This document shows, in pieces, positions 52,493-61,179 of a stretch of 64,000 bases of DNA. Below the pieces are notes generated by a model. That model was not told the DNA's origin. It did not search any database and was given only the letters and a program-made list of their open reading frames with translations. The translations under genes were made by a program, and so were the position numbers. This DNA comes from Synechococcus sp. Tobar12-5m-g (GTDB lineage: Bacteria; Cyanobacteriota; Cyanobacteriia; PCC-6307; Cyanobiaceae), in contig NZ_JAGQBB010000001.1 in NCBI RefSeq assembly GCF_024345415.1, positions 1 to 64,000 of the forward strand. The letters run 5' to 3'. Numbering within the stretch: the first letter of the stretch is position 1; each line of letters opens with the position of its first letter.

Positions 52493-55400
52493 ATGCATAG
52501 CTTAACAGCTTTTCAATGTTTTGTGTTGACGCCCCTTGAATTGTTGGGTGTTTCCATCGGTACGGCCACTATTTCTGCGGGAGGCATTGCCATTTTGGAT
52601 CGGGAGTTCTGTCCCGATGATGATTTGGATCAGGCGATGCAGAGCCTGAACCAGCTGCTCAATTTTGCTGCGGGTTCAGGTGCGGTGGGAGTACGGATGC
52701 GGGTAGATCAGATTATTCATAGCCAGATCATGCTTTCCCAGGTGGCTCAGCACCCCCATTGGCTGATTCTATCGGCTTGGGAGGCCCAGGAGCTGGAAGA
52801 TGTGCTGGAGGCGCTGCCCCAAGGAGAGTCCCGTCGGGTGTTGCTTGAGGTCACCTCCGTTGAGCAAGCCCTGAGGCTCGGGAAACACCACGATGTTGCC
52901 GGCCTTGTGGTACGGGGCCAGGAATGTGGTGGCTGGACCGGAGAGGATAGTTCGTTTATACTTCTGCAACGGCTGCTGACGTTGCAGTCGCAACCGCTCT
53001 ATGTCCAGGGAGGAGGTGGCCCCCAGGTGGCAGCCGCCTGTCGAGGCCTGGGGGCAGCGGGCGTGGTGCTGGACGACCAGCTTTGGCTGATGCCCGAGTC
53101 GCCGCTGCCGGAGCCCTGGCAAGCTTTGCTCCGTTCGCTGACCGGGCAGGAGGCCATGGCCCTGGGCGAAAGGGTGGGCCATGGCTGCCGCGTGCTGGTG
53201 CGGCCGGGAATGGCGGCTGTGACACAGCTCAAGGCTCTGGCTGAGCAGATCGAAGTCGATCTGGGGGCTGGGGCCGAGGCGGACCAGCGCTGGTACCAGC
53301 AGGCAGGCAGCTATCTGGGCTGGGGCAATCCCGAAACCAATGCCTGGCCCATGGGCCAGGGGGTGGGGCTGGCAGCCTCATTGCTGAGGCGCTTTGGCAC
53401 CACAGGCAAGCTAATCCGTTCAATTTTGGCCAACAGTGGCAAGCAGCTGGGTTTGGCCGACGACTTGCAACCCCTGCGTGCCGGGGCTCCGCTGGCAGTC
53501 TCCCACGGCACCCCTTACCCGATTGTGCAAGGGCCGATGACGCGGGTGAGCGACACGGCGGAGTTTGCCAATGCTGTGTCCCTGGCGGGGGCACTGCCGC
53601 TGCTGGCCCTGGCGATGATGAGGGGCAGTCAGGTGCGTGACCTTCTCAATCGAACCCAGGCGCTGTTGGGAGACCGACCCTGGGGTGTGGGGCTGTTGGG
53701 ATTTGCCCCTAAATCGTTGCGGGATGAGCAGATCGAGGCCATCTACGCGGCCAAGCCACCCTTTGCCCTGATCGCCGGTGGGCGACCTGACCAGGCGGCG
53801 GCCTTTGAGAAGGAGGGGATTGCCAGCTATTTGCATGTGCCGTCGCCTGTGCTGCTCAAGTTGTTTTTGGAGCAAGGGGCGCGCCGGTTTGTGTTTGAGG
53901 GCCGCGAGTGCGGGGGCCATGTCGGCCCTCTGAGCAGCTGTGTGCTCTGGGAGAGCATGGTGGACACCTTGCTGAGCGAGGTGGGGCCGGACCATGGCTC
54001 CGAGATTCATGTGCTGTTTGCTGGAGGCATCCACGACAGTTGCTCAGCAGCCTTCATTTCCGTGCTAGCCGCACCCCTGGCCCAGCGGGGGATGAAGGTG
54101 GGCGTGTTGATGGGCACCGCCTATCTGTTTACCCATGAGGCTGTGGACTGCGGCGCGATTTTGCCGAGTTTTCAGGAGCAGGCGCTGCGCTGCGATCACA
54201 CCGTCAACTTGGAGACGGGGGTAGGCCACGCCAGCCGATGTGCGGTTACCCCCTTTGCAGACGAGTTCTATTCCGCCCGGAGGACCATGCTGGCGGCGGG
54301 GGATTCCGCAGAGGAAATCAAGGACGCCCTGGAGGCCCTGACCCTGGGCCGGCTGAGGCTTGCCTCCAAAGGGCTCGTGCGCGAAGACGATGGGGTACTG
54401 ACAGCCGTTGATGCACCACGCCGCCATCGCGATGGCATGTACATGATTGGGCAGGTGGCCACCCTGCGCAACCAGGTGATCAGCGCAGAGCAGTTGCACC
54501 AGGAGTTGGTCTATGGGGCGGCCCAGTGGCTCAATCGGAGGCGGCCCGCCCAGCTGAACCCGGCCGAGTACGGGCCAGATCGCCCCTCCGACATCGCCGT
54601 CATCGGCATTGGCACCCTCCTGCCCGATGCCCAGGATCCCCAGGATTACTGGCTTAACATTCTCAACAAGGTTGATTCGATCCAGGAAATCCCCGCCAGC
54701 CGCTGGGACTGGCGGCTCTATTACGATGTCGACCCCCAGGCCCGCGACCGGATCTACTCCAAGTGGGGCGGCTTTCTCGACGATGTACCCTTCGACCCGC
54801 TGCGGTTTGGCATTCCGCCTAAGTCCCTGAAGTCCATTGAGCCTTTACAGCTTTTGGCCCTGGAGGTGGTGCGGCGGGCGCTGGAGGACGCGGGCTACGC
54901 CACCGGAGAGTTTGATCGAGAGAACACCTCTGTCATTTTGGGGGCGGGGGGCGGCCTTGCCGACCTGGGGCAGCAGTACGCCACCCGATCAGAAATTCCC
55001 CGCTATGTGGAAAATCCAGACGAAGGGGTTTGGGATCGCTTGCCGGAGTGGTCCGAGGAGTCGTTTCCGGGAGTGTTGCTGAACGTGATTGCAGGCCGGG
55101 TGGCCAACCGTTTTGATTTGCGCGGCATTAACCATACTGTCGATGCCGCCTGTGCCTCTTCCCTGGCCGCCATCGATCTGGCGGTCAAGGACCTGGAAAG
55201 CGGCCACAGCAACATGGCCATTGTCGGGGGAGTAGACACGATCCAGAGTCCGTTTGCGTTTTACTGCTTCAGCAAGTCCCAGGCTCTGTCGCCCCGAGGT
55301 CGCTGCCGGAGCTTTGACCAGTCCGCCGATGGCATCGCCATCAGTGAGGGGCTGGCGGTGGTGGTGTTGAAACGGCTGGCCGATGCGGAGCGGGACGGAG

Positions 55401-58400
55401 ATCGCATCTACGGGGTGATCAAGGCTGTAGGTGGCTCCAGCGACGGCAAAGCCCTGGGGATGACCGCCCCTCGGCCCGAAGGGCAGATGCTTGCTCTAGG
55501 AAGGGCCTACGGAAAAGCTGGCTTTGCCCCCAGCACACTGGGTTTGTACGAAGCCCACGGCACCGGTACGGCGGTGGGTGATCGCGCTGAACTGGAAACG
55601 TTGGTCACCACCATGAATGAGCACCAGGCTGATCCAAAGGCCTGCGTCCTGGGGTCGGTCAAGACCATGATTGGCCATACGAAATCTACCGCTGGCGTGG
55701 CCGGTCTGGTGAAAGCGGTGCTGGCCTTGCACCACCGAGTGCAGCCCCCCCACGCCAATGTGGAGCAGCCCCTGGCCCCCATCACCGATCCCAGTAGCCC
55801 TGTCTACCTGCTGAAGGAGGCACGCCCCTGGATCGCCCATCCCGACTATCCGCGCCGTGCCGGGGTCAGCGCCTTCGGCTTTGGCGGCACCAACTTCCAT
55901 GCTGTGTTGGAGGAGTATGCTGCCGCCCCGGTGAAGCCCCAGGGGGCCGACCGTTGGCCCTGCGAACTGCTGATTTTCCGAGCCGCCAGCAAGTCTGCCC
56001 TGGTGGAGGAGATTGAGCAGCTGCGGCGGGCTCTGGCCACCGGAGCACGTCCCCGTCTGGTCGACCTGGCCTTTAGCTATGTCCACCGGGCTCAGGCTCG
56101 CCAGGCTGACACGGCCTGCCTGTCCTTGGTGGTCGAGAGCCTGGAGCAACTGGCAGGGGCCTTGGAAATCACTCTCAACCATCTACGGCAAGAAAAGAGC
56201 CCACCCCTGCCGCCTCATTTTTCCCTGGGGTTAGATGCGTCGATTACAAAGCAGAGCATTGCTTTCTTGTTTCCAGGGCAAGGGTCGCAGTACCCAAACA
56301 TGGCCCGGGAGGTTGCCCTGTACTGCCCAGAAATGAGGCAATCGATAGAGTTTGCCGATCGCTGTATCGATGCTGATCAGCTAGGGGGGCGACTGAGTTC
56401 GTTTATCTATCCCCCTAGCAGCTACTCAGGTCAAGAAGAAGAGGATTTTCGCCTGCGGCTGACTAACACTCAGATCGCTCAGCCAGCCCTTGGGGCAATT
56501 GCGGCTGGATATATCGACCTTGCCGCTCGGCTAGGGCTGAAACCTGCGATGACCTGCGGCCATAGCTTTGGCGAGTATGTGGCGCTTTACTGCGCCGGGG
56601 TTCTGACCCGGGAAGAATTCCTCAACCTTTCTGCCACCCGGGGCCGGGTGATGGCCACGGCCTGCGCTGACTCCGATGGAGCCATGGCAGCAGTGCAGGC
56701 GGCTCGGGACGATCTGATGCAGCACCTGGACGGGTTTGGGCACGTTGTGATTGCTAACCACAATTCACCCAGCCAGTCAGTGATCTCTGGCCCCACCCAA
56801 GCCATCCATGAAGTGGTGGAAAACCTCAACAAAGCGGGAATTTTGGCTCGCCTACTGCCTGTGGCGGGGGCCTTTCATTCGCCGCTGGTGGCCTCAGCCC
56901 AGAAGGCAATGGAGGTACCCCTGGCGACCGCGGAGCTTCGGGTGCCATCAATGCCGGTCTACAGCAATGCCACCGCTAAACCCTACGGCGCCGAACCCGA
57001 GGCTATTCGTGAGCAGTTGTCCGCCCATCTGACCTCGCCAGTCAACTACTTATGTCAGATTGAGGAGATCTACAAGGCTGGAGCAAGGGTTTTTGTGGAG
57101 CTTGGTCCCAAGAGCGTACTGACCAAGCTGGTGGGTCAAATTCTAGAGGGGCAACCCTTCACTGCTGTCTCCCTTGATGGCCAAGGTGGAAATCTCATCG
57201 GTTTTTTGGCCGCACTGGGGAAGCTCAGCACCCAGGGTGTTGGTCTCCAGCTGCTGACTCTGTTTGATGGTCGCGACGTGGCCCGCCTGGATCTCGATCG
57301 GCTTGAGCAATACCAGGAGTCACCGCTCCCCCGCAGTGCCTGGTTCGTGAACGGTGGACATGCCCGGCCCCAAGGCGTAGCCGTGGGCCACACCGGCAAG
57401 CTACCGCCGCTGACGTTGGAGCAAAAGCTCTCCGCCCCAGCACACCCAATACCTCTGCCGACGCCAACGCACCTTGTCGCTCCACCCCTAGAGCCCGAGT
57501 CCGGCACCAAACGCTTGACGAACAACCTCGATACCCCGAACCTCCCCATAACCCCAATCCCACCATCCCCCCAGCCCCGTCCGATGACCCACTCCGCCCA
57601 ACCCGAACCCCCAGCCCTCCCAGATCCAATCCTGGTGGCCTACCAGGCCCACCAGGCCACCATGTTTCAGTTCCTGGCGGTGCAGGAGCGGGTTGTCAGC
57701 CAGTTTTTAGAGTGCCAGAGAGGTCGGACTGGTTCTCAGGCAGCTGCTCTGGCCCCTGCCACAGCTCAGGTTCAGCGCCTGGGGATGGCGGTGGCACCCC
57801 CAGGCGCCGCGATGGCGCCGGAGCCGTTGACTGCCCCTGCCGCTGTGCCACCGGCTCCGCTCCCCGGCTCCACTCCCCGCCTCTCCTTTGCTCCTGAGGT
57901 AACAGTTGAGAATGGCGTGGCCCAGAAGGCTGCCAGCCCTAACGGCTCGATCCAAAATGGCCAAAGCCCGACCAATGCGGCTCAGGCTGGGGCAGAGCAT
58001 CCCTCCAAGGTTGCATCCACTCCGGCTCCAGCTCCGGCCCGGGAGGAGCTGCTGCGACAGCTGTTGGATCTGGTCAGCGATCGCACCGGCTACCCCACCG
58101 ACATGCTGGGCCTCGACCAAGATCTTGAGGCTGAGCTGGGCATCGACTCCATCAAGCGGGTGGAAATTCTCGGGGCCATGCAAAAGAACCTCGGTACTGA
58201 TCTAGCAGCCCTTGTGCAGCAGGACATGGAAGCCCTGACTCGGGTCAAGACCCTGAATGGCCTGATCGACCGACTGCTGGGGGCTCTGCCTGCACCTTTG
58301 CCTCTGAAAGAACCGGAAGTCGTTTCTCCACCAGCGGCAAACACCGAACTGGCTCCTCCGGCAGAGCTGGATAGAGCCCAGATGCTTTCTTCGCTGCTCG

Positions 58401-58687
58401 AACTCGTCAGCGATCGCACCGGCTACCCCACCGACATGCTGGGACTCGACCAAGACCTGGAGGCGGAGTTGGGCATCGACTCGATTAAGCGGGTAGAGAT
58501 TCTGGGCGCTTTGCAAAAGACCCTGCCCCCTGCACTGGGGGAACTGTTTCAGCAGCAGATGGAGCAGATGACGCGCACCAAGTCGCTCAACGCCCTGGCG
58601 GACCAGCTGATGGCCCTGGCTTCCAGCAGCTCGGAGTCCCGCCTGGGAAAGCCGCCGATGCCGCAGTCAGCCTCCCCCGCTACGTAA
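52493..58687 (+). CDS. Giant PUFA/Hgl-like synthase: tandem NMO-like, KS, AT, ACP, ACP
   Basis: A 2064-residue multidomain protein. About 1-330 and 335-650 both resemble nitronate-monooxygenase/PfaD-type enoyl-reductase barrels (ECGGWTG near 144-150; VQGPMT at 345 and RECGGHVGP near 471). KS about 699-1140 has Cys887 (VDAACASSL), His1022 (EAHGTGT) and His1062 (MIGHTKS), so it is catalytically complete. AT about 1255-1555 has FPGQGSQ and Ser1358 in GHSFGE. A Pro-rich linker (1640-1850) leads to two ACPs with phosphopantetheine serines 1886 and 1997 in LGIDSIKRVEIL, the form found in PUFA, enediyne and heterocyst-glycolipid synthases. Its stop overlaps the next start by 1 bp (TAATG). Confidence 0.9.
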   Translation: MHSLTAFQCFVLTPLELLGVSIGTATISAGGIAILDREFCPDDDLDQAMQSLNQLLNFAAGSGAVGVRMRVDQIIHSQIMLSQVAQHPHWLILSAWEAQELEDVLEALPQGESRRVLLEVTSVEQALRLGKHHDVAGLVVRGQECGGWTGEDSSFILLQRLLTLQSQPLYVQGGGGPQVAAACRGLGAAGVVLDDQLWLMPESPLPEPWQALLRSLTGQEAMALGERVGHGCRVLVRPGMAAVTQLKALAEQIEVDLGAGAEADQRWYQQAGSYLGWGNPETNAWPMGQGVGLAASLLRRFGTTGKLIRSILANSGKQLGLADDLQPLRAGAPLAVSHGTPYPIVQGPMTRVSDTAEFANAVSLAGALPLLALAMMRGSQVRDLLNRTQALLGDRPWGVGLLGFAPKSLRDEQIEAIYAAKPPFALIAGGRPDQAAAFEKEGIASYLHVPSPVLLKLFLEQGARRFVFEGRECGGHVGPLSSCVLWESMVDTLLSEVGPDHGSEIHVLFAGGIHDSCSAAFISVLAAPLAQRGMKVGVLMGTAYLFTHEAVDCGAILPSFQEQALRCDHTVNLETGVGHASRCAVTPFADEFYSARRTMLAAGDSAEEIKDALEALTLGRLRLASKGLVREDDGVLTAVDAPRRHRDGMYMIGQVATLRNQVISAEQLHQELVYGAAQWLNRRRPAQLNPAEYGPDRPSDIAVIGIGTLLPDAQDPQDYWLNILNKVDSIQEIPASRWDWRLYYDVDPQARDRIYSKWGGFLDDVPFDPLRFGIPPKSLKSIEPLQLLALEVVRRALEDAGYATGEFDRENTSVILGAGGGLADLGQQYATRSEIPRYVENPDEGVWDRLPEWSEESFPGVLLNVIAGRVANRFDLRGINHTVDAACASSLAAIDLAVKDLESGHSNMAIVGGVDTIQSPFAFYCFSKSQALSPRGRCRSFDQSADGIAISEGLAVVVLKRLADAERDGDRIYGVIKAVGGSSDGKALGMTAPRPEGQMLALGRAYGKAGFAPSTLGLYEAHGTGTAVGDRAELETLVTTMNEHQADPKACVLGSVKTMIGHTKSTAGVAGLVKAVLALHHRVQPPHANVEQPLAPITDPSSPVYLLKEARPWIAHPDYPRRAGVSAFGFGGTNFHAVLEEYAAAPVKPQGADRWPCELLIFRAASKSALVEEIEQLRRALATGARPRLVDLAFSYVHRAQARQADTACLSLVVESLEQLAGALEITLNHLRQEKSPPLPPHFSLGLDASITKQSIAFLFPGQGSQYPNMAREVALYCPEMRQSIEFADRCIDADQLGGRLSSFIYPPSSYSGQEEEDFRLRLTNTQIAQPALGAIAAGYIDLAARLGLKPAMTCGHSFGEYVALYCAGVLTREEFLNLSATRGRVMATACADSDGAMAAVQAARDDLMQHLDGFGHVVIANHNSPSQSVISGPTQAIHEVVENLNKAGILARLLPVAGAFHSPLVASAQKAMEVPLATAELRVPSMPVYSNATAKPYGAEPEAIREQLSAHLTSPVNYLCQIEEIYKAGARVFVELGPKSVLTKLVGQILEGQPFTAVSLDGQGGNLIGFLAALGKLSTQGVGLQLLTLFDGRDVARLDLDRLEQYQESPLPRSAWFVNGGHARPQGVAVGHTGKLPPLTLEQKLSAPAHPIPLPTPTHLVAPPLEPESGTKRLTNNLDTPNLPITPIPPSPQPRPMTHSAQPEPPALPDPILVAYQAHQATMFQFLAVQERVVSQFLECQRGRTGSQAAALAPATAQVQRLGMAVAPPGAAMAPEPLTAPAAVPPAPLPGSTPRLSFAPEVTVENGVAQKAASPNGSIQNGQSPTNAAQAGAEHPSKVASTPAPAPAREELLRQLLDLVSDRTGYPTDMLGLDQDLEAELGIDSIKRVEILGAMQKNLGTDLAALVQQDMEALTRVKTLNGLIDRLLGALPAPLPLKEPEVVSPPAANTELAPPAELDRAQMLSSLLELVSDRTGYPTDMLGLDQDLEAELGIDSIKRVEILGALQKTLPPALGELFQQQMEQMTRTKSLNALADQLMALASSSSESRLGKPPMPQSASPAT

Positions 58688-61179
58688 TGCGGGGGGTGCC
58701 AGCTCCCCTGGAGTCCGGCCCCCGACCAAGTCTGACCGGGCTTTACCTGGTGGTGCCCGACCAAGCCTTGGCTCCCGAATTGATCAAGCGTCTGGAGCAG
58801 AGTGGGGCCACTGTGGCCCTTTTGCCTCCAGCTCTGCTCAATGACCTGGGCCAACTGCGTCAGACCGTTGAGCAGTGGCGAGAGCGCTGCGGCCCGGTAG
58901 CGGGTGTGGTGCTTTTGTCTGTCCTCGACGCCCAGGAACCAGACTCTCTGAACACCTGGCGGCAACAGACCCAGACGCACATCAAGGGAGTCTTTCAAGT
59001 ACTGCAGCTTTGTGCCATCGACTATTCCCAGGCAGACCAAGACGAACCATTTCGTATCGTGGCGACATCTCAGATGGGAGGATGCTTTGGCCGCGATCAC
59101 AACCTGACACTCCAGGGACTGGCCGGAGGGGGCTACACCGGGCTGTTGAAATGTCTAATCACCGAGGCGACCCAGGTGCAGGCCAAGGCCATTGATCTAG
59201 ATCCGGCTCTCTCAGCAGTTCAGGGGGCCGACATTGTGCTGGCCGAGTTGCTTGCCCCGGGTCGGTTGGAGGTTGGTTATCCGAGCGGACAGCGCACAGT
59301 CTTTGCCACCGTAGAGGCACCCCTACCGGAGACCAAGCGGGATTCTCTGGCCATTAATGAAGACTGGGTGGTGTTGGTGACAGGAGGAGCGCGGGGCATC
59401 ACCGCTGAAGTCCTGACCGAGCTGGCCCCCTATGGACTGCGACTGGTGCTGGTGGGGAAATCCCCCCTGCCTGGATCTGAGCCAGTTGATACCGAGGGTA
59501 TCGAAGAGGAGTCCCTGCTGCGGAAGGCTCTAATTCTGCGCATGCAGGCAAAGCATTCCCAACCTGGGCAGCAACCCCCTCGGCTGATGCCCGCCGAGAT
59601 CAACCACAAGATTCAGGAGTTGAGGCGCGATCGCGCTGTACGCCACAACCTGGAGAGGCTTCGGCAGCTGGGGGCCGAGGTTGAGTATCACGCCGTAGAC
59701 GGTCGCGATGGGGCAACCCTCGGTCAGCTGGTAGACGATCTCTACCGGCACTACGGGCGCATTGACGCCGTTATCCACGGAGCTGGCATCATCGAAGACA
59801 AGCTGGTCGCTGACAAGTCGCTGGCCTCCTTTGAGCGGGTGTTTGACACCAAGGTCGACAGTGCCTTCACCCTCAGCCTCCACCTGCGGCCCGACTCACT
59901 CCAACTGATGGTGTTTTTTAGCTCTGTCGCCGGGCGCTACGGCAACCGCGGACAGGCCGACTACGCAGCCGCCAACGAGGTGATGACGCGCCTGGCCTGG
60001 GATCTCGATCGGCGCTGGCCCCAGACCCGGGTGGTGTCCTTGTGCTGGGGTCCATGGGATACCACTGGGATGGCCTCGGAGGCGGTCAAGCAGCAGTTTC
60101 GAGCCCGAGGCATTGAGCCCATCCCCTTGGCCAGCGGTCGCCGGTTCTTCCTCGAGGAGTTGCTGTACGGCACCAAGGGGGACACTGAGGTGGTGGCGGG
60201 GGTCGGCCCCTGGGAGGCCTACGAGCAGGAGCAGTCCCTAGCCAGAGAGCCCCGTAGTCAGAGTCAGATCTCGATCCCCTCAGGCCATTCAACCTCTGCC
60301 TTTTGGCTACTGCCTGGCCCACCCCAGACCTTACCCAACGGAGCAGTGGTGGTGGAGGCCACCCTCAGCCTCCAGACGGCTCCCTACCTCTACGACCACC
60401 GCCTGGAAGGCAGGCCAGTGTTACCCGCCACGGCGGCCCTGGAGTGGCTGGCGGAGCTCGTGCAGGCTGGTTGGCCCGACTGGGTGGTCAGCGAAGTGAG
60501 AAATCTGCGGGTCCTGCGGGGGGTGGTGCTCAGTTCTGAAACTGATACCGCACGTCTGCGGCTACAGGCGCTGGCCTCGACCCACGCTGATGCCGCTGAA
60601 CTGTTGGTCACCGCCTTGATTGAGGACGCCGATCGCCAGCTTCCGATGTATCGAGCCCAGGTGGTGCTGCGTTCGCAGCTTGTCGAGCCCCCCCCCATGG
60701 TCTGGGATCCGATACCGCCGGAGCGCACCCTCTCCCCGGTGATGGCCTATCGCGACTACCTCTTCCATGGCCCCAGATTTCAGCTGGTGCAGTCAATCGA
60801 GGCCATAGCTGAGCAGGGTATTGACGCCTGGGTCACCCCGAGTGATGGGGCTACCTGGGTAAGCGGCGGCAGCCAAGTTAGCTGGCTCTTCGATCCCGGG
60901 CTGCTCGACACGGCCCCCCAGTTGGCCATCGTGTGGGCTCGCCTCTACCGTGACACCACGCCACTACCCTCCTGCCTGACCTCAGTGGTGCGCTACGCGG
61001 TAGCAGGGCCACCGGGGCCTCTACAGTTGCGGCTACGACTGCGACAAGTGGAAGAAAATTCCATAGTTTATGACGCTGTATTCTGTGACCGTGATCAGCA
61101 GGTGCACCTGGCAATGACCCAGATTGAGAGCACCTGCAACCCCGCCCTAAATCGATTGGCAGGAAACTCCCATGGTTGA
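58687..61179 (+). CDS. Synthase subunit with KR and dehydratase domains
   Basis: An 830-residue protein. About 15-210 is a Rossmann-like pseudo-KR half (GLYLVVPDQALAPELI). The catalytic KR follows, with VLVTGGARGITAEVL near 229-243 and Tyr426 in GQADYAAANEVM plus SSVAGR. About 550-800 is a hot-dog dehydratase with H571 in HRLEGRPVLP (HxxxGxxxxP) and D741/Q745 in LLDTAPQ (DxxxQ). It supplies ketoreduction and dehydration to the neighbouring KS-AT-ACP protein. It overlaps gene 1 by 1 bp and gene 3 by 8 bp. Confidence 0.88.
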   Translation: MRGVPAPLESGPRPSLTGLYLVVPDQALAPELIKRLEQSGATVALLPPALLNDLGQLRQTVEQWRERCGPVAGVVLLSVLDAQEPDSLNTWRQQTQTHIKGVFQVLQLCAIDYSQADQDEPFRIVATSQMGGCFGRDHNLTLQGLAGGGYTGLLKCLITEATQVQAKAIDLDPALSAVQGADIVLAELLAPGRLEVGYPSGQRTVFATVEAPLPETKRDSLAINEDWVVLVTGGARGITAEVLTELAPYGLRLVLVGKSPLPGSEPVDTEGIEEESLLRKALILRMQAKHSQPGQQPPRLMPAEINHKIQELRRDRAVRHNLERLRQLGAEVEYHAVDGRDGATLGQLVDDLYRHYGRIDAVIHGAGIIEDKLVADKSLASFERVFDTKVDSAFTLSLHLRPDSLQLMVFFSSVAGRYGNRGQADYAAANEVMTRLAWDLDRRWPQTRVVSLCWGPWDTTGMASEAVKQQFRARGIEPIPLASGRRFFLEELLYGTKGDTEVVAGVGPWEAYEQEQSLAREPRSQSQISIPSGHSTSAFWLLPGPPQTLPNGAVVVEATLSLQTAPYLYDHRLEGRPVLPATAALEWLAELVQAGWPDWVVSEVRNLRVLRGVVLSSETDTARLRLQALASTHADAAELLVTALIEDADRQLPMYRAQVVLRSQLVEPPPMVWDPIPPERTLSPVMAYRDYLFHGPRFQLVQSIEAIAEQGIDAWVTPSDGATWVSGGSQVSWLFDPGLLDTAPQLAIVWARLYRDTTPLPSCLTSVVRYAVAGPPGPLQLRLRLRQVEENSIVYDAVFCDRDQQVHLAMTQIESTCNPALNRLAGNSHG

